From assembly GCA_027007865.1 (NCBI GenBank), contig JALTEE010000238.1, forward strand, positions 1-7,837: a stretch of DNA of 7,837 nt, in the 5' to 3' direction. A program made the position numbers and the translations under genes. The DNA comes from a bacterium. GTDB lineage: Bacteria > UBP14 > UBA6098 > B30-G16. The notes beneath the pieces are model-generated. The model was given only the letters and a program-made list of their open reading frames with translations. It did not search any database and was not told where the DNA came from. Position 1 is the stretch's first letter; each line of letters starts with the position of its first letter. Below are positions 1 to 6,924 of this stretch, in pieces.

Positions 1-1
1 T

Positions 2-808
2 CCTTCTTCCGCTGGGAAACTTCTTCCTTGTCCGCCTATATATGGAATTCCTTCAAAGACATTGCCGCACAATAGGTTCATTGCCCGAGGATATTTTGTG
101 TATCCGGTTTTCAGCAAGATGTATGATTCCGATTCGAGAGATATGGTCGATATTCCTAATGATATGGCTTTCGAAAATATTATGCTCACTCTGAAACTGC
201 GCTATGGCACAACAGATAGAATCACCGGAATAGTAAATGTGCCATTTGCGGATAAGAAATTAACCACCGGCGATGTGAGCAAAACTGGAATCGGACTGAG
301 CGATATGATAGTTGCCGGACTTTTCAAGATATATCACAACAAAGCCCAAAAGCGGCTTTTTTCAGTATTATTATGGTCTAAAATTCCCACAGGGAAAAAT
401 ACGAACCTTGCCGAAAATGAATTACCTCTCGGGACGGGCAGTTTCGATTATGGATTCGCATTGCTTCCCGAACAAACGATAAAAAAAATCGATTTACGAG
501 AAATAGCATTCTATAAAATAAACGGAAAAAATTCGAACGGAGACAATCAACCGGATGTGTTAGATTTATCACTTTCCGCAGCATATAGTCTGTCTAAAAA
601 AATAATCCCCGAATATACGATAGCCTACGAAAATACATCGCCCTTCTCGAATGATAATGATTTCTTCTATCTCAAATCCATATTCGGCGCGCAATTCAGG
701 ATAACGAACACATTCCTTTTACAAGGCGTCATCTCTTATACTATTTCTGGGAAAGAGCAATTCCTCGATGGATATGGTTTCTGGTTCGGCGCATTCAAAC
801 TGATTTGA
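2..808 (+). CDS. Outer-membrane β-barrel transporter, MetA-like family (5' partial)
   Basis: The reading frame is open to the left edge, so the N-terminus and any signal peptide lie outside; 268 residues are visible. The TTG at 62 is only an internal codon. The protein consists of alternating hydrophobic/polar β-strands. It carries the pattern typical of the 'putative MetA-pathway of phenol degradation'/transporter barrel family: TGIGLSD (about residue 97), then a strand ending in KIPTGKNT, then LGTGSFDYGFAL. It ends in aromatic-rich strands closing with FWFGAFKLI, as outer-membrane proteins do. The family is thought to form outer-membrane channels, often for hydrophobic or organic compounds; substrates are rarely known. 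The stop codon (806-808) overlaps the Shine-Dalgarno of the following carrier gene, so the two are almost certainly co-transcribed. The family assignment is from motif memory; a generic β-barrel is the safe fallback. Confidence 0.7.
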   Translation, partial: PSSAGKLLPCPPIYGIPSKTLPHNRFIARGYFVYPVFSKMYDSDSRDMVDIPNDMAFENIMLTLKLRYGTTDRITGIVNVPFADKKLTTGDVSKTGIGLSDMIVAGLFKIYHNKAQKRLFSVLLWSKIPTGKNTNLAENELPLGTGSFDYGFALLPEQTIKKIDLREIAFYKINGKNSNGDNQPDVLDLSLSAAYSLSKKIIPEYTIAYENTSPFSNDNDFFYLKSIFGAQFRITNTFLLQGVISYTISGKEQFLDGYGFWFGAFKLI

Positions 809-812
809 GGTG
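807..812 (+). promoter_or_regulatory. Shine-Dalgarno overlapping upstream stop codon
   Basis: GAGGTG overlaps the TGA of the barrel gene and sits 6 bases before ATG 819. It decides the carrier start in favour of 819 rather than GTG 810, which would lie inside the site, and implies translational coupling. Confidence 0.6.
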
Positions 813-818
813 TGCAAA

Positions 819-1922
819 ATGATAAATATTATAGACAAATTCATAAAAAAATATATGATAGCACTCGTGCTTACTTCTCTGTTCATAGGTTTTCTATTTG
901 GCTTGAACATTGGTAAGCCGACGATTTTGAGATTGAAATCGCTCTTACTGCCATCCGCCTTTATTATGCTATGGTCTATGATGATTAATATGGACCCTAA
1001 AAAGTTTGTAGATGTTATCAAATATCCGAAAGAACTCCTCATCGGGACGACATTATCTTTGGTTGTATCACCCCTTATTATGCTTCCCATAGCAATGCTG
1101 TTTGCACACAATCCTAAAATGTATGCGGGCTTGGTGCTTGCAGGAATCGTCCCCCCCGGCGGCTTCACAGCATATTGGACTGGGGTTCTCTACGCTGATA
1201 TCGCTCTCGCCGTGGCAATAGAATTAGTCACTTTTCTTGTTTCTCTCGTGTGGATACCCTATGGAACTAAATTTCTTGTGGGTGGGAAGGTCAATGTAAA
1301 TGTCGGTTATCTTTTTAAGGATATTCTGATATTGATAGTAGCCCCTTTTACTTTAGCCGTGATAACTCGATATTCGATTTTGAAGATAAAGGGCAAAGAT
1401 GGTTTAAATAAAATAAGGCCGGGTTTGCATCTTACATCATCCATTATGGCTTTTTTCCTCGTCTTTGCTGCCACATCTATGAAAGCAAAGGTGATTTATT
1501 CACATCCGGGTATTATAATTTTGCCCGCAATAGGTGCATTTATATATTATTTTATAATGTTCCCCATAAGTTATTACACATCTACCAAGTTGCTTAAACT
1601 TAAATTCGAAACGGCGATACCGCTCGTTTTTGGAGCATCGACAAAAAATCTGTCTATAGCGATGGCATTGGCAGCAGCGGCGTTCGGACCTATGACATTG
1701 CTCGGGGTAGTTTCCTGCACCATTTTTCAGATGCCGTTCGCAGCTATATGGTATAAGGTATTCGATAAAATAAGAGTTAAAAAAGAATCGTTGGTAAAAG
1801 CTACAGAAGAAGAAATAGAAAAGATATTAGAACACGAGGAAAAAGTAATCGAGAAAGATGTAAAAAAAGTAGAGCAGTTTGTCGATGATGAAATCGACAA
1901 AATAGAGGGCAAATCCGATTAA
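819..1922 (+). CDS. Bile acid/arsenite-type (SBF/ACR3-like) membrane transporter with charged C-terminal tail
   Basis: A 367-residue inner-membrane carrier with about 9-10 hydrophobic segments. I choose ATG 819 over the in-frame GTG 810 because GAGGTG (807-812) is then a well-placed Shine-Dalgarno. Two features point to the BART/SBF superfamily (bile acid:Na+ symporters, ACR3 arsenite exporters): the helix-break region GIVPPGGFTAYWTG (residues 109-122) and the second crossover GASTKNLSIAMALA (about 272-285). The position where ACR3 proteins usually carry a conserved cysteine in the fourth helix appears as PPGG here, so an arsenite efflux role is doubtful and an organic-anion role is equally possible. 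After the last membrane segment there is a soluble tail (about 313-367) rich in Glu/Lys with helical periodicity, unusual for the family. It lies between an outer-membrane barrel gene (10-base gap) and a DGC-protein gene (21-base gap), suggesting one operon. Confidence 0.75.
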   Translation: MINIIDKFIKKYMIALVLTSLFIGFLFGLNIGKPTILRLKSLLLPSAFIMLWSMMINMDPKKFVDVIKYPKELLIGTTLSLVVSPLIMLPIAMLFAHNPKMYAGLVLAGIVPPGGFTAYWTGVLYADIALAVAIELVTFLVSLVWIPYGTKFLVGGKVNVNVGYLFKDILILIVAPFTLAVITRYSILKIKGKDGLNKIRPGLHLTSSIMAFFLVFAATSMKAKVIYSHPGIIILPAIGAFIYYFIMFPISYYTSTKLLKLKFETAIPLVFGASTKNLSIAMALAAAAFGPMTLLGVVSCTIFQMPFAAIWYKVFDKIRVKKESLVKATEEEIEKILEHEEKVIEKDVKKVEQFVDDEIDKIEGKSD

Positions 1923-1943
1923 CTAAACATAGGAGTTAGACAA

Positions 1944-2438
1944 ATGGCAATGGGGAAAAAGCCGTTAAATGAAATCAAAGCCGAAAGCGCCATAAAAGCT
2001 ATTACGATGTCTCATAAAAAATTCGGTAAGACTATTAGTGTAAATGGCTGTTTTGGTTCTTCCGATTTAGGACAGATGGCGGCGGCGCTTGCCATAGAGA
2101 TACGCGACCGTGTTCCAAATGCTTTTGTTCGATGTCCATACGCATTATATCCCGAAGTTGAAGGACCCGGTCAAACATTGATGCATGACGACTATCAAAT
2201 AACTATTGATGGGTGTAAAGACCGATGTTTGAAAAAGACACTGGAAAAAGCGGGTATCAAAGTAGATTTGTCCTACGCCCTCGATGAAGATTTTGGACTG
2301 GATAAACATCCACAGCCTGCGCAATTCGATAAGGAAGATATGTTAAAAATTGCTGTTAGAATCCAGAATGATATTATTAGCAAAAAAATGCTCCGGAATG
2401 CATTAGAAGATGCGGGTTCCCCGAGTTTTTCTCGATAA
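1944..2438 (+). CDS. DGC-domain cysteine protein (putative metal-binding), copy 1
   Basis: A 164-residue soluble protein preceded by AGGAG (1931-1935), 8 bases from ATG 1944. It matches the DGC-domain family (putative zinc-binding proteins named for an Asp-Gly-Cys motif): TIDGCKDRCLKKTLEKAGI at about residues 87-105 holds D89-G90-C91 and C95. Further cysteines are C36, in NGCFGSSDLGQ (the equivalent of the family's N-terminal C-x-G-x-S-x-x-GQ motif), and C64 in RCPYALYP. No signal peptide or membrane segment, so it should be cytoplasmic. Family function is not established; members are commonly found beside permeases and thiol-redox proteins, and four conserved cysteines suggest metal or cluster binding. 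It lies in tandem with a second, diverged DGC gene and behind the carrier gene. The N-terminal 30 residues and the tail after about 150 are extra relative to copy 2. Confidence 0.75.
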   Translation: MAMGKKPLNEIKAESAIKAITMSHKKFGKTISVNGCFGSSDLGQMAAALAIEIRDRVPNAFVRCPYALYPEVEGPGQTLMHDDYQITIDGCKDRCLKKTLEKAGIKVDLSYALDEDFGLDKHPQPAQFDKEDMLKIAVRIQNDIISKKMLRNALEDAGSPSFSR

Positions 2439-2480
2439 AAATTGTAATCTGTTAAACATTGAAAACAAGGAGTGAAAAAA

Positions 2481-2888
2481 ATGAACGCGAAAAACTATCA
2501 ACTACTGCCATCCTGCGGAAAAGAGGCGGAAGGATTGGACATAATTCTTGCCTGCGATGGCGCATCATCTGTCGGGCAGGTCGGTCATGAAGTAGCCGTA
2601 TTCCTCACGAAAAAGCGAGAACAAGCGAGAATGTGCTGCATCACAGCAGTAGGAGCAAATTCTAAGGTGCATATCGGGATTGCGCAAAAGGCGAGAAAGC
2701 TCATAGTAATCAACGGCTGCGCGCTCAAATGCGCAGGAAAAATTGTGCGAGACAAAGGAATAGAACCCGATTACGAGATGACCATTTCGGAAGAAGGTGT
2801 GGACAAAATACCGACTCTCGACTTCGATGACGAAGCGGTAGAAAAAATCGCATTAAAAATTGCAAATGAAGTCCTAAGTCAAAAATAA
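2481..2888 (+). CDS. DGC-domain cysteine protein (putative metal-binding), copy 2
   Basis: A 135-residue cytoplasmic protein. ATG 2481 is chosen because AAGGAG (2467-2472) lies 8 bases upstream; the in-frame GTG at 2472 overlaps that site. This is the more typical DGC-family member: C25-D-G-A-S-S-V-G-Q near the N-terminus, a paired C52-C53 in the middle, and INGCALKCAGKIVRDKGIEPD (about 77-97), in which the family's DGC reads NGC (C80) followed by C84. There is an additional C12. The family is annotated as putative zinc-binding with no proven activity. Copy 1 and copy 2 share the overall layout but little sequence, so they look like old paralogues that may form a heteromer. The gap to copy 1 is 42 bases, consistent with one operon. 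Confidence 0.8.
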   Translation: MNAKNYQLLPSCGKEAEGLDIILACDGASSVGQVGHEVAVFLTKKREQARMCCITAVGANSKVHIGIAQKARKLIVINGCALKCAGKIVRDKGIEPDYEMTISEEGVDKIPTLDFDDEAVEKIALKIANEVLSQK

Positions 2889-3028
2889 TAGATTGGCATA
2901 CGGGTGTTCCACAACCCAAAACTGTTCGATAAACATACTTACATAGAATTTTACAATGCTCACTAAAAACAACTTGCGAAAACTATTCGATTGTCTATTT
3001 TCATCCGTTAAATTTTTTGGAGGCAGAT
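2889..3028 (+). promoter_or_regulatory. Intergenic gap with possible weak promoter for the oxidoreductase
   Basis: The 140-base gap is the only long one in the left-hand gene set. A weak σ70-like pair can be read: TTGCGA (2974-2979), 16 bases, TATTTT (2996-3001), each matching 4 of 6 consensus bases, about 28 bases before the start codon. No convincing terminator follows the DGC gene. The oxidoreductase may therefore have its own promoter or be read through from upstream. Promoter consensus for this organism is unknown. Confidence 0.25.
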
Positions 3029-4855
3029 ATGCAAGATACAAAATTCGCAAATCTATTTCGACCGCTCAAAATCGGTGATGTCGAATTGAAAAACCGAGCG
3101 ATTTTTCCGCCGATTTCGACTAATTTCGCCGATGAAAACGGGCATCTGACCGAAAAATTTGTAAATCACTATGTCAGGCGGGCGAAAGGCGTTGTCGCAC
3201 TCATAATAGTCGAAAATTCCTGTATAGATTGTCCCGAAGCAAAAAAAGGCGCATTTCAGCCCGCTATCGATTCCTACGACTTCTTCGATGATTGGGAAAA
3301 TTTCACAAGACAAGTGCACAAATACGATGCGAAAATCTCTGTGGAACTTGCTCACCCGGGATTTTCCGAAAGAAATGTTGATTCAGTTTCCGATGAAAAG
3401 ATAGAAAAGATAATAGAGCAATATGCAAATTCCGCAGAAATCGCAAAAAATGCGGGGTTCGATATGGTCGAAATTCAAGGTGCGCACGGGTTGTTGGTGA
3501 ACCAATTTCTATCGCCATTTACGAACCACCGCAAAGACAAATGGGGAAAATCGACCGCATTCGCAATCACTATCAGAGAAAAAATCGCCGAAAGATGCGG
3601 TGAAAATTTCCCCGTCACTATAAGACTCGCTGTCGATGACCTGAAAACTGGCGGTATAGACGAAAAACTCGGCAGGGAAATCGCTCACGCTATCGCAGAT
3701 GCAGGATACGATATGATTCAGGCGGATATCGGGCTCGGTCCGAAGGAGAAAAGGCTCGAGCCTATGCCATATCCAGAGGGTTGGCGCGCATACCTCGCCC
3801 AGCGAATTCTGCCAATCGATGTCCCTGTCGCCGCTGTGGGAATGATTAGAAGCCCCGAAATTGCCGAAAATATTCTCGAAGATGGCGTAGATTTGGTCGC
3901 TCTCGGAAGAACTCTAATCGCCGACCCCGATTGGATAAATAAAATTCGGGACGGCAAAATCGAACTGATTAGAAAATGTATCGGTTGCAGCGAATGTATC
4001 AAGGCGAGACATGACGAGGATGTCGCTATCAGATGCGGCGTGAACCCGAATGTCGGCAATGAGGAGGAAATCACTCCCGCAAAATCGAGCAAAATAGTGG
4101 CGATTGTCGGATGCGGTCCCGCAGGGCTCGAGGCGGCGGAAATATCTGCTGTGCGCGGTCATAATGTTCATCTTTTCTGCAAGCAGTTCGGCGGGCAATT
4201 GAATATCGCCGCCGTTCCGCCGGGAAAGGAAAAGCTGCGTTGGCTCATCGAATATTTTGAAAATTCCCTATCCCGATTTGAGAATATCACGATTCATAAT
4301 GGAGAATTTGGCAAGGACGACGTCATCGCCGCAAAGCCCGATGAAATAATAATCGCAACGGGTGCAAAGCCATTCGCTCCATTCACTCTTGTCGAAGGGA
4401 TGACTTTTGTATATGACTCGGTTCTGCGAGGTGAAATCGAATTCGAAGGCAAAAATCTGGTGGTTGCAGGCGCTGGACTTGTCGGATGCGAAACTGCGAA
4501 TTTCCTCGCCGATAAAAATAAAATCACGATTGTCGAAATGCTGCCCGAAATCGCTCCCGGCGTCGAAACGATAACCAGAAATCACCTGCTGAATGAACTC
4601 GAACAAAAAGGCGTGAAAATTCTGAGCAAAAGAAAAGTCATCGATATCGAGATGGGCAAAGTGATAGTCGAGAATACGGATACCAGCGAACGAGACGAAA
4701 TTACCTGCGATGCGATTATCATCGCGACAGGTGGAAAGCCTTATGTCCCGTTCACATTCGGCGAGATTTACCATTCGATAATCGGCGATGCGAAATCCGT
4801 CAGAAAAATCATCGACGCCACAAGCGAAGGATATGAAGTAGCAAAGAGCATTTAA
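3029..4855 (+). CDS. NAD(P)H:flavin oxidoreductase, Old Yellow Enzyme/2,4-dienoyl-CoA reductase type (FMN, Fe-S, FAD)
   Basis: 608 residues; ATG 3029 is chosen over TTG 3017 because GGAGG (3019-3023) is a strong Shine-Dalgarno. Residues about 6-310 form an OYE-type FMN TIM barrel (start FANLFRPLKIGDVELKNR; end GVDLVALGRTLIADPDWINK). Cysteines C317, C320, C323 and C336 sit where this subfamily binds a 4Fe-4S cluster. Residues about 358-608 form a two-dinucleotide-fold flavin reductase domain: GCGPAG (361-366) for FAD and GAGLVG (481-486) for NAD(P)H. The architecture is that of enoate, 2,4-dienoyl-CoA and bile-acid-pathway reductases, which pass hydride from NAD(P)H through FAD, Fe-S and FMN to an α,β-unsaturated substrate. 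Oddities: in the active-site motif VEIQGAHGLLV (148-158) the usual His is Q150 and the usual proton-donor Tyr is L155. The barrel loop after AHPG (H109) is shorter than usual, and the whole protein is about 60 residues shorter than E. coli FadH. Substrate unknown. Confidence 0.88.
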   Translation: MQDTKFANLFRPLKIGDVELKNRAIFPPISTNFADENGHLTEKFVNHYVRRAKGVVALIIVENSCIDCPEAKKGAFQPAIDSYDFFDDWENFTRQVHKYDAKISVELAHPGFSERNVDSVSDEKIEKIIEQYANSAEIAKNAGFDMVEIQGAHGLLVNQFLSPFTNHRKDKWGKSTAFAITIREKIAERCGENFPVTIRLAVDDLKTGGIDEKLGREIAHAIADAGYDMIQADIGLGPKEKRLEPMPYPEGWRAYLAQRILPIDVPVAAVGMIRSPEIAENILEDGVDLVALGRTLIADPDWINKIRDGKIELIRKCIGCSECIKARHDEDVAIRCGVNPNVGNEEEITPAKSSKIVAIVGCGPAGLEAAEISAVRGHNVHLFCKQFGGQLNIAAVPPGKEKLRWLIEYFENSLSRFENITIHNGEFGKDDVIAAKPDEIIIATGAKPFAPFTLVEGMTFVYDSVLRGEIEFEGKNLVVAGAGLVGCETANFLADKNKITIVEMLPEIAPGVETITRNHLLNELEQKGVKILSKRKVIDIEMGKVIVENTDTSERDEITCDAIIIATGGKPYVPFTFGEIYHSIIGDAKSVRKIIDATSEGYEVAKSI

Positions 4856-4897
4856 TTCAAATTACTGCTTTTTCATAATAATCGTTGTTCCGATGAA

Positions 4898-4985
4898 GTT
4901 GGAAAGTGGGGTGTTGTTGTTGGAAGGCAAGGAGTTAGGGGTTTTGAGGGAAATGCAAAGGTGGGAAGGGGAAGGGAGCGGAAAT
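4898..4985 (+). repeat. Left copy of diverged direct repeat flanking the AbiE operon
   Basis: A purine-rich (G/A) stretch in the convergent gap after the oxidoreductase and after the toxin stop. Bases 4898-4940 align with 6925-6969 on the same strand at 36 of 43 positions with one 2-base gap; the shared core is TTGTTGRAAGGCAASGA. Similarity continues more weakly to GCGGAAAT (4978-4985), matching TGCGAAAT (7011-7018). It also holds several G-runs (GGGG, GGG) that could form a G-quadruplex. The 139-base gap it lies in shows no clear hairpin terminator. Confidence 0.65.
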
Positions 4986-4994
4986 TAGGCAGGA

Positions 4995-6062
4995 TTATGT
5001 TGCAATTCGATGACCAAATCCCAAAATCCAGAAAAAATGCGCTTGAGGATTTATCTTTTTAAGACGCTCTAAAATACTGTAATCACCAACAAGTTGCTTT
5101 CCTTCAATCATTCTATTATCAATCTCCTTGATGATTTCCGCAGGATTCTCGTCCCTGAGCAATCGGCATATATAGACTATCTTGGCGAAAGCCAGTTTCA
5201 AATCTGCCTTTGTATATCGTGCCACAAGATGATTGCTAAGTCTTCTGAATCCGCTATCAATGTCTGCAATTTCATCGTATGAATTATTTGCGCTCTTCAA
5301 ACGCGATTGAGAATACTTGAATGCAACATCCACGATATTATCCAATACCTCCTCCGGTTTATGCGTTCCACCGCGAAATTCACTCTCCTGTGCGACAATA
5401 CCGGTAAAGCTTTCCCTAATATCGTCCAGATTTTCTGCTAATTCAAAGAGAACACCGATATCTATGACTTGTTTCACGAACTCCATTTCTTTGGCATTTT
5501 CACCAAGCAAAGGAATACCAATAGTATTGGGCGAGATCGCGCTCATTTTATCGGCGAGCAAACCTTCCGGCGATGGAGTTTGAACGATGGCATCCGTTTC
5601 TGCCAGCACCAGAGGGCATTCTCCTAAATTTTTTGAAACAACCGTATGGTATGGATGCCATTTGCAAAAGACAATATCCAGCAAAATATATTGGTCTATG
5701 CTCGTGAAATACGAATCGTAGAAAAATTTGTAATGTGCTTTAGGAACGCCTCCGCTCTTTCGTTCGTCTTCTTCGACAAATTTGAATACGCCAGATAACG
5801 CGACCAAAGCCTGTAAATTTTCCATGAGAGAATCTTTGTCGCTTTCATTCAGAAGAATATCAATATCTATTGAAAATCGCACCGGCGGGAACTTATAAAG
5901 CAACAGCGATGTTCCCCCCTTGAATATTAGTCCTGGATAGAAACCAATCAAATCGTGCAGAAGATTTATAGCATAAACAGTTTTCTCGAATATGTCTCTG
6001 TCACGAAATCCAAGTTTTTTTCTCAATTTTTCCAGAGCGTCTTTTTTTAGAATTTTAGTCAT
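4995..6062 (-). CDS. AbiEii-like nucleotidyltransferase toxin (type IV toxin-antitoxin)
   Basis: 355 residues, ATG at 6062 with AAGGAA about 8 bases upstream. The N-terminal half carries the DNA polymerase β-type nucleotidyltransferase signature of the AbiEii/AbiGii family: FKGGTSLLLY (G49, G50, T51, S52), SIDIDIL with the paired acidic residues D66 and D68, a third acidic residue D129 in LLDIV, and the family motif PEGLLADKMSA with K172. The C-terminal half (about 190-355) is helical and poorly conserved. AbiEii proteins inhibit growth; characterised relatives (MenT) modify tRNA 3' ends, and the family was first found as phage abortive-infection systems. All catalytic residues look intact, so the toxin should be active. 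It lies 16 bases downstream of the antitoxin gene, the standard order. The stop codon lies about 10 bases from the left flanking repeat. Confidence 0.85.
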   Translation of the reverse strand: MTKILKKDALEKLRKKLGFRDRDIFEKTVYAINLLHDLIGFYPGLIFKGGTSLLLYKFPPVRFSIDIDILLNESDKDSLMENLQALVALSGVFKFVEEDERKSGGVPKAHYKFFYDSYFTSIDQYILLDIVFCKWHPYHTVVSKNLGECPLVLAETDAIVQTPSPEGLLADKMSAISPNTIGIPLLGENAKEMEFVKQVIDIGVLFELAENLDDIRESFTGIVAQESEFRGGTHKPEEVLDNIVDVAFKYSQSRLKSANNSYDEIADIDSGFRRLSNHLVARYTKADLKLAFAKIVYICRLLRDENPAEIIKEIDNRMIEGKQLVGDYSILERLKKINPQAHFFWILGFGHRIAT

Positions 6063-6078
6063 TATAAGGTTCCTTTTG

Positions 6079-6819
6079 TTAGGTTACTTTTGCCACCAAC
6101 TCGAAGTAAGCGCCGAAAGTAACCTGTCCAAGTTCTTTATTATCAATGAGTTGTTCAGCAAGTGCTTTGAAACACTGCCGCCGTCTTGCATAAGCCACAA
6201 CCTTGCCGATGTTGATTCTATACTTTGAATATATACTGCGCCACAACTCCCAATAATCGGTTTCCGACATAGTTCGATATTTATCCTTGATAATAAATAA
6301 GTCCACCAGCATTTTCTCAAGGCGAGGATTATGCCCATTCCGCGGCGACCTATCGATAAGGTTTCGAACAATTATAGGATTGTGGGTGATGTCGAGGCTT
6401 TGGGCAAAATTCTTGTTCTTTTTCTCAACAAGAACATTACGATACGATATGGAAATCGCCTCGGCAACATCATTCACGGCTTCCATTTCAACCTCGACGA
6501 AAGTTATATGGTGCGTCTGCATATGATGATAGAACGGCTGTAGATATAGTGTGTTCCAAATAATGAAATCGACAAGAGGAAACTCCCTCTTCAAAATCCA
6601 GGATATCTCTTTTACCCGATTATTATCTTCAAAATGAAACTCGTTAGCAATCGAGCTATAGATACCTTTACCCGCTGAATAAACGACACCCGCCTTTTTC
6701 AACTCTTGCAGATAATTCTTTGCAACCTGAACTTTAAGGTCGGTTTCTCGAATAACCTCATCCAATGTAAAATAGCGATGTTTCAGGGCATATTCTTTTA
6801 TTATTGTTTTCTTATTCAA
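6079..6819 (-). CDS. AbiEi-like winged-helix antitoxin
   Basis: 246 residues from a TTG start at 6819. The frame stays open to an ATG at 6912, but GAGGTG (6829-6824) lies just before the TTG, and residues encoded upstream of it look non-coding. Residues about 3-56 form a winged-helix DNA-binding domain (helix YALKHRYFTLDEVIRE, recognition helix about 29-43, wing GKGIYSS). The middle region (about 70-112) contains FPLVDFIIWNT and ITFVEVE, a pattern I associate with the domain of unknown function found in AbiEii-linked proteins. In AbiE systems the antitoxin binds its own promoter and also prevents toxicity without binding the toxin. The assignment rests mainly on position directly before a clear AbiEii toxin plus the N-terminal fold; the middle and C-terminal sequences are not diagnostic. 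Confidence 0.7.
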   Translation of the reverse strand: MNKKTIIKEYALKHRYFTLDEVIRETDLKVQVAKNYLQELKKAGVVYSAGKGIYSSIANEFHFEDNNRVKEISWILKREFPLVDFIIWNTLYLQPFYHHMQTHHITFVEVEMEAVNDVAEAISISYRNVLVEKKNKNFAQSLDITHNPIIVRNLIDRSPRNGHNPRLEKMLVDLFIIKDKYRTMSETDYWELWRSIYSKYRINIGKVVAYARRRQCFKALAEQLIDNKELGQVTFGAYFELVAKVT

Positions 6820-6833
6820 TTCGCACCTCGAGT

Positions 6834-6881
6834 TTGCATAATCAACCCTATGAAATATATGCTGATGAGAATTCGATGCAA
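6834..6881 (-). promoter_or_regulatory. Candidate AbiE operon promoter with flanking half-sites
   Basis: Reading the minus strand: -35 TTGCAT (6881-6876), a 16-base spacer, -10 TATATT (6859-6854), then a leader of about 34 bases to the TTG start. The -35 TTGCAT is mirrored by ATGCAA in the leader (6839-6834). The two hexamers form an inverted pair with centres 42 bases apart, about four helical turns, around the -10. AbiEi antitoxins are known to repress their promoters through inverted repeats, so this pair is a candidate operator. A pair of hexamers can arise by chance. Confidence 0.35.
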
Positions 6882-6924
6882 CAGGTATTTTGCGGTCGCC
6901 CTTCCCTTCCAAAGTCCAAGATTC

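Noticed and set aside
62..64. TTG as the start of the outer-membrane barrel gene
   Set aside because: The frame stays open and protein-like to the left edge, and there is no Shine-Dalgarno before the TTG.
810..1922. Arsenite exporter identity (ACR3/ArsB) for the SBF-type carrier
   Set aside because: The conserved cysteine region of ACR3 is replaced by PPGG and no ArsR or arsenate reductase gene is present; only the superfamily is supported.
2900..2917. GGGTGT...ACAACCC as a terminator after the second DGC gene
   Set aside because: The stem is short with a bulge and no T-run follows.
2920..2991. Two near-identical 11-mers, AACTGTTCGAT and AACTATTCGAT, upstream of the oxidoreductase
   Set aside because: TTCGAT is frequent throughout this window, so a pair 61 bases apart is not strong enough to call an operator.
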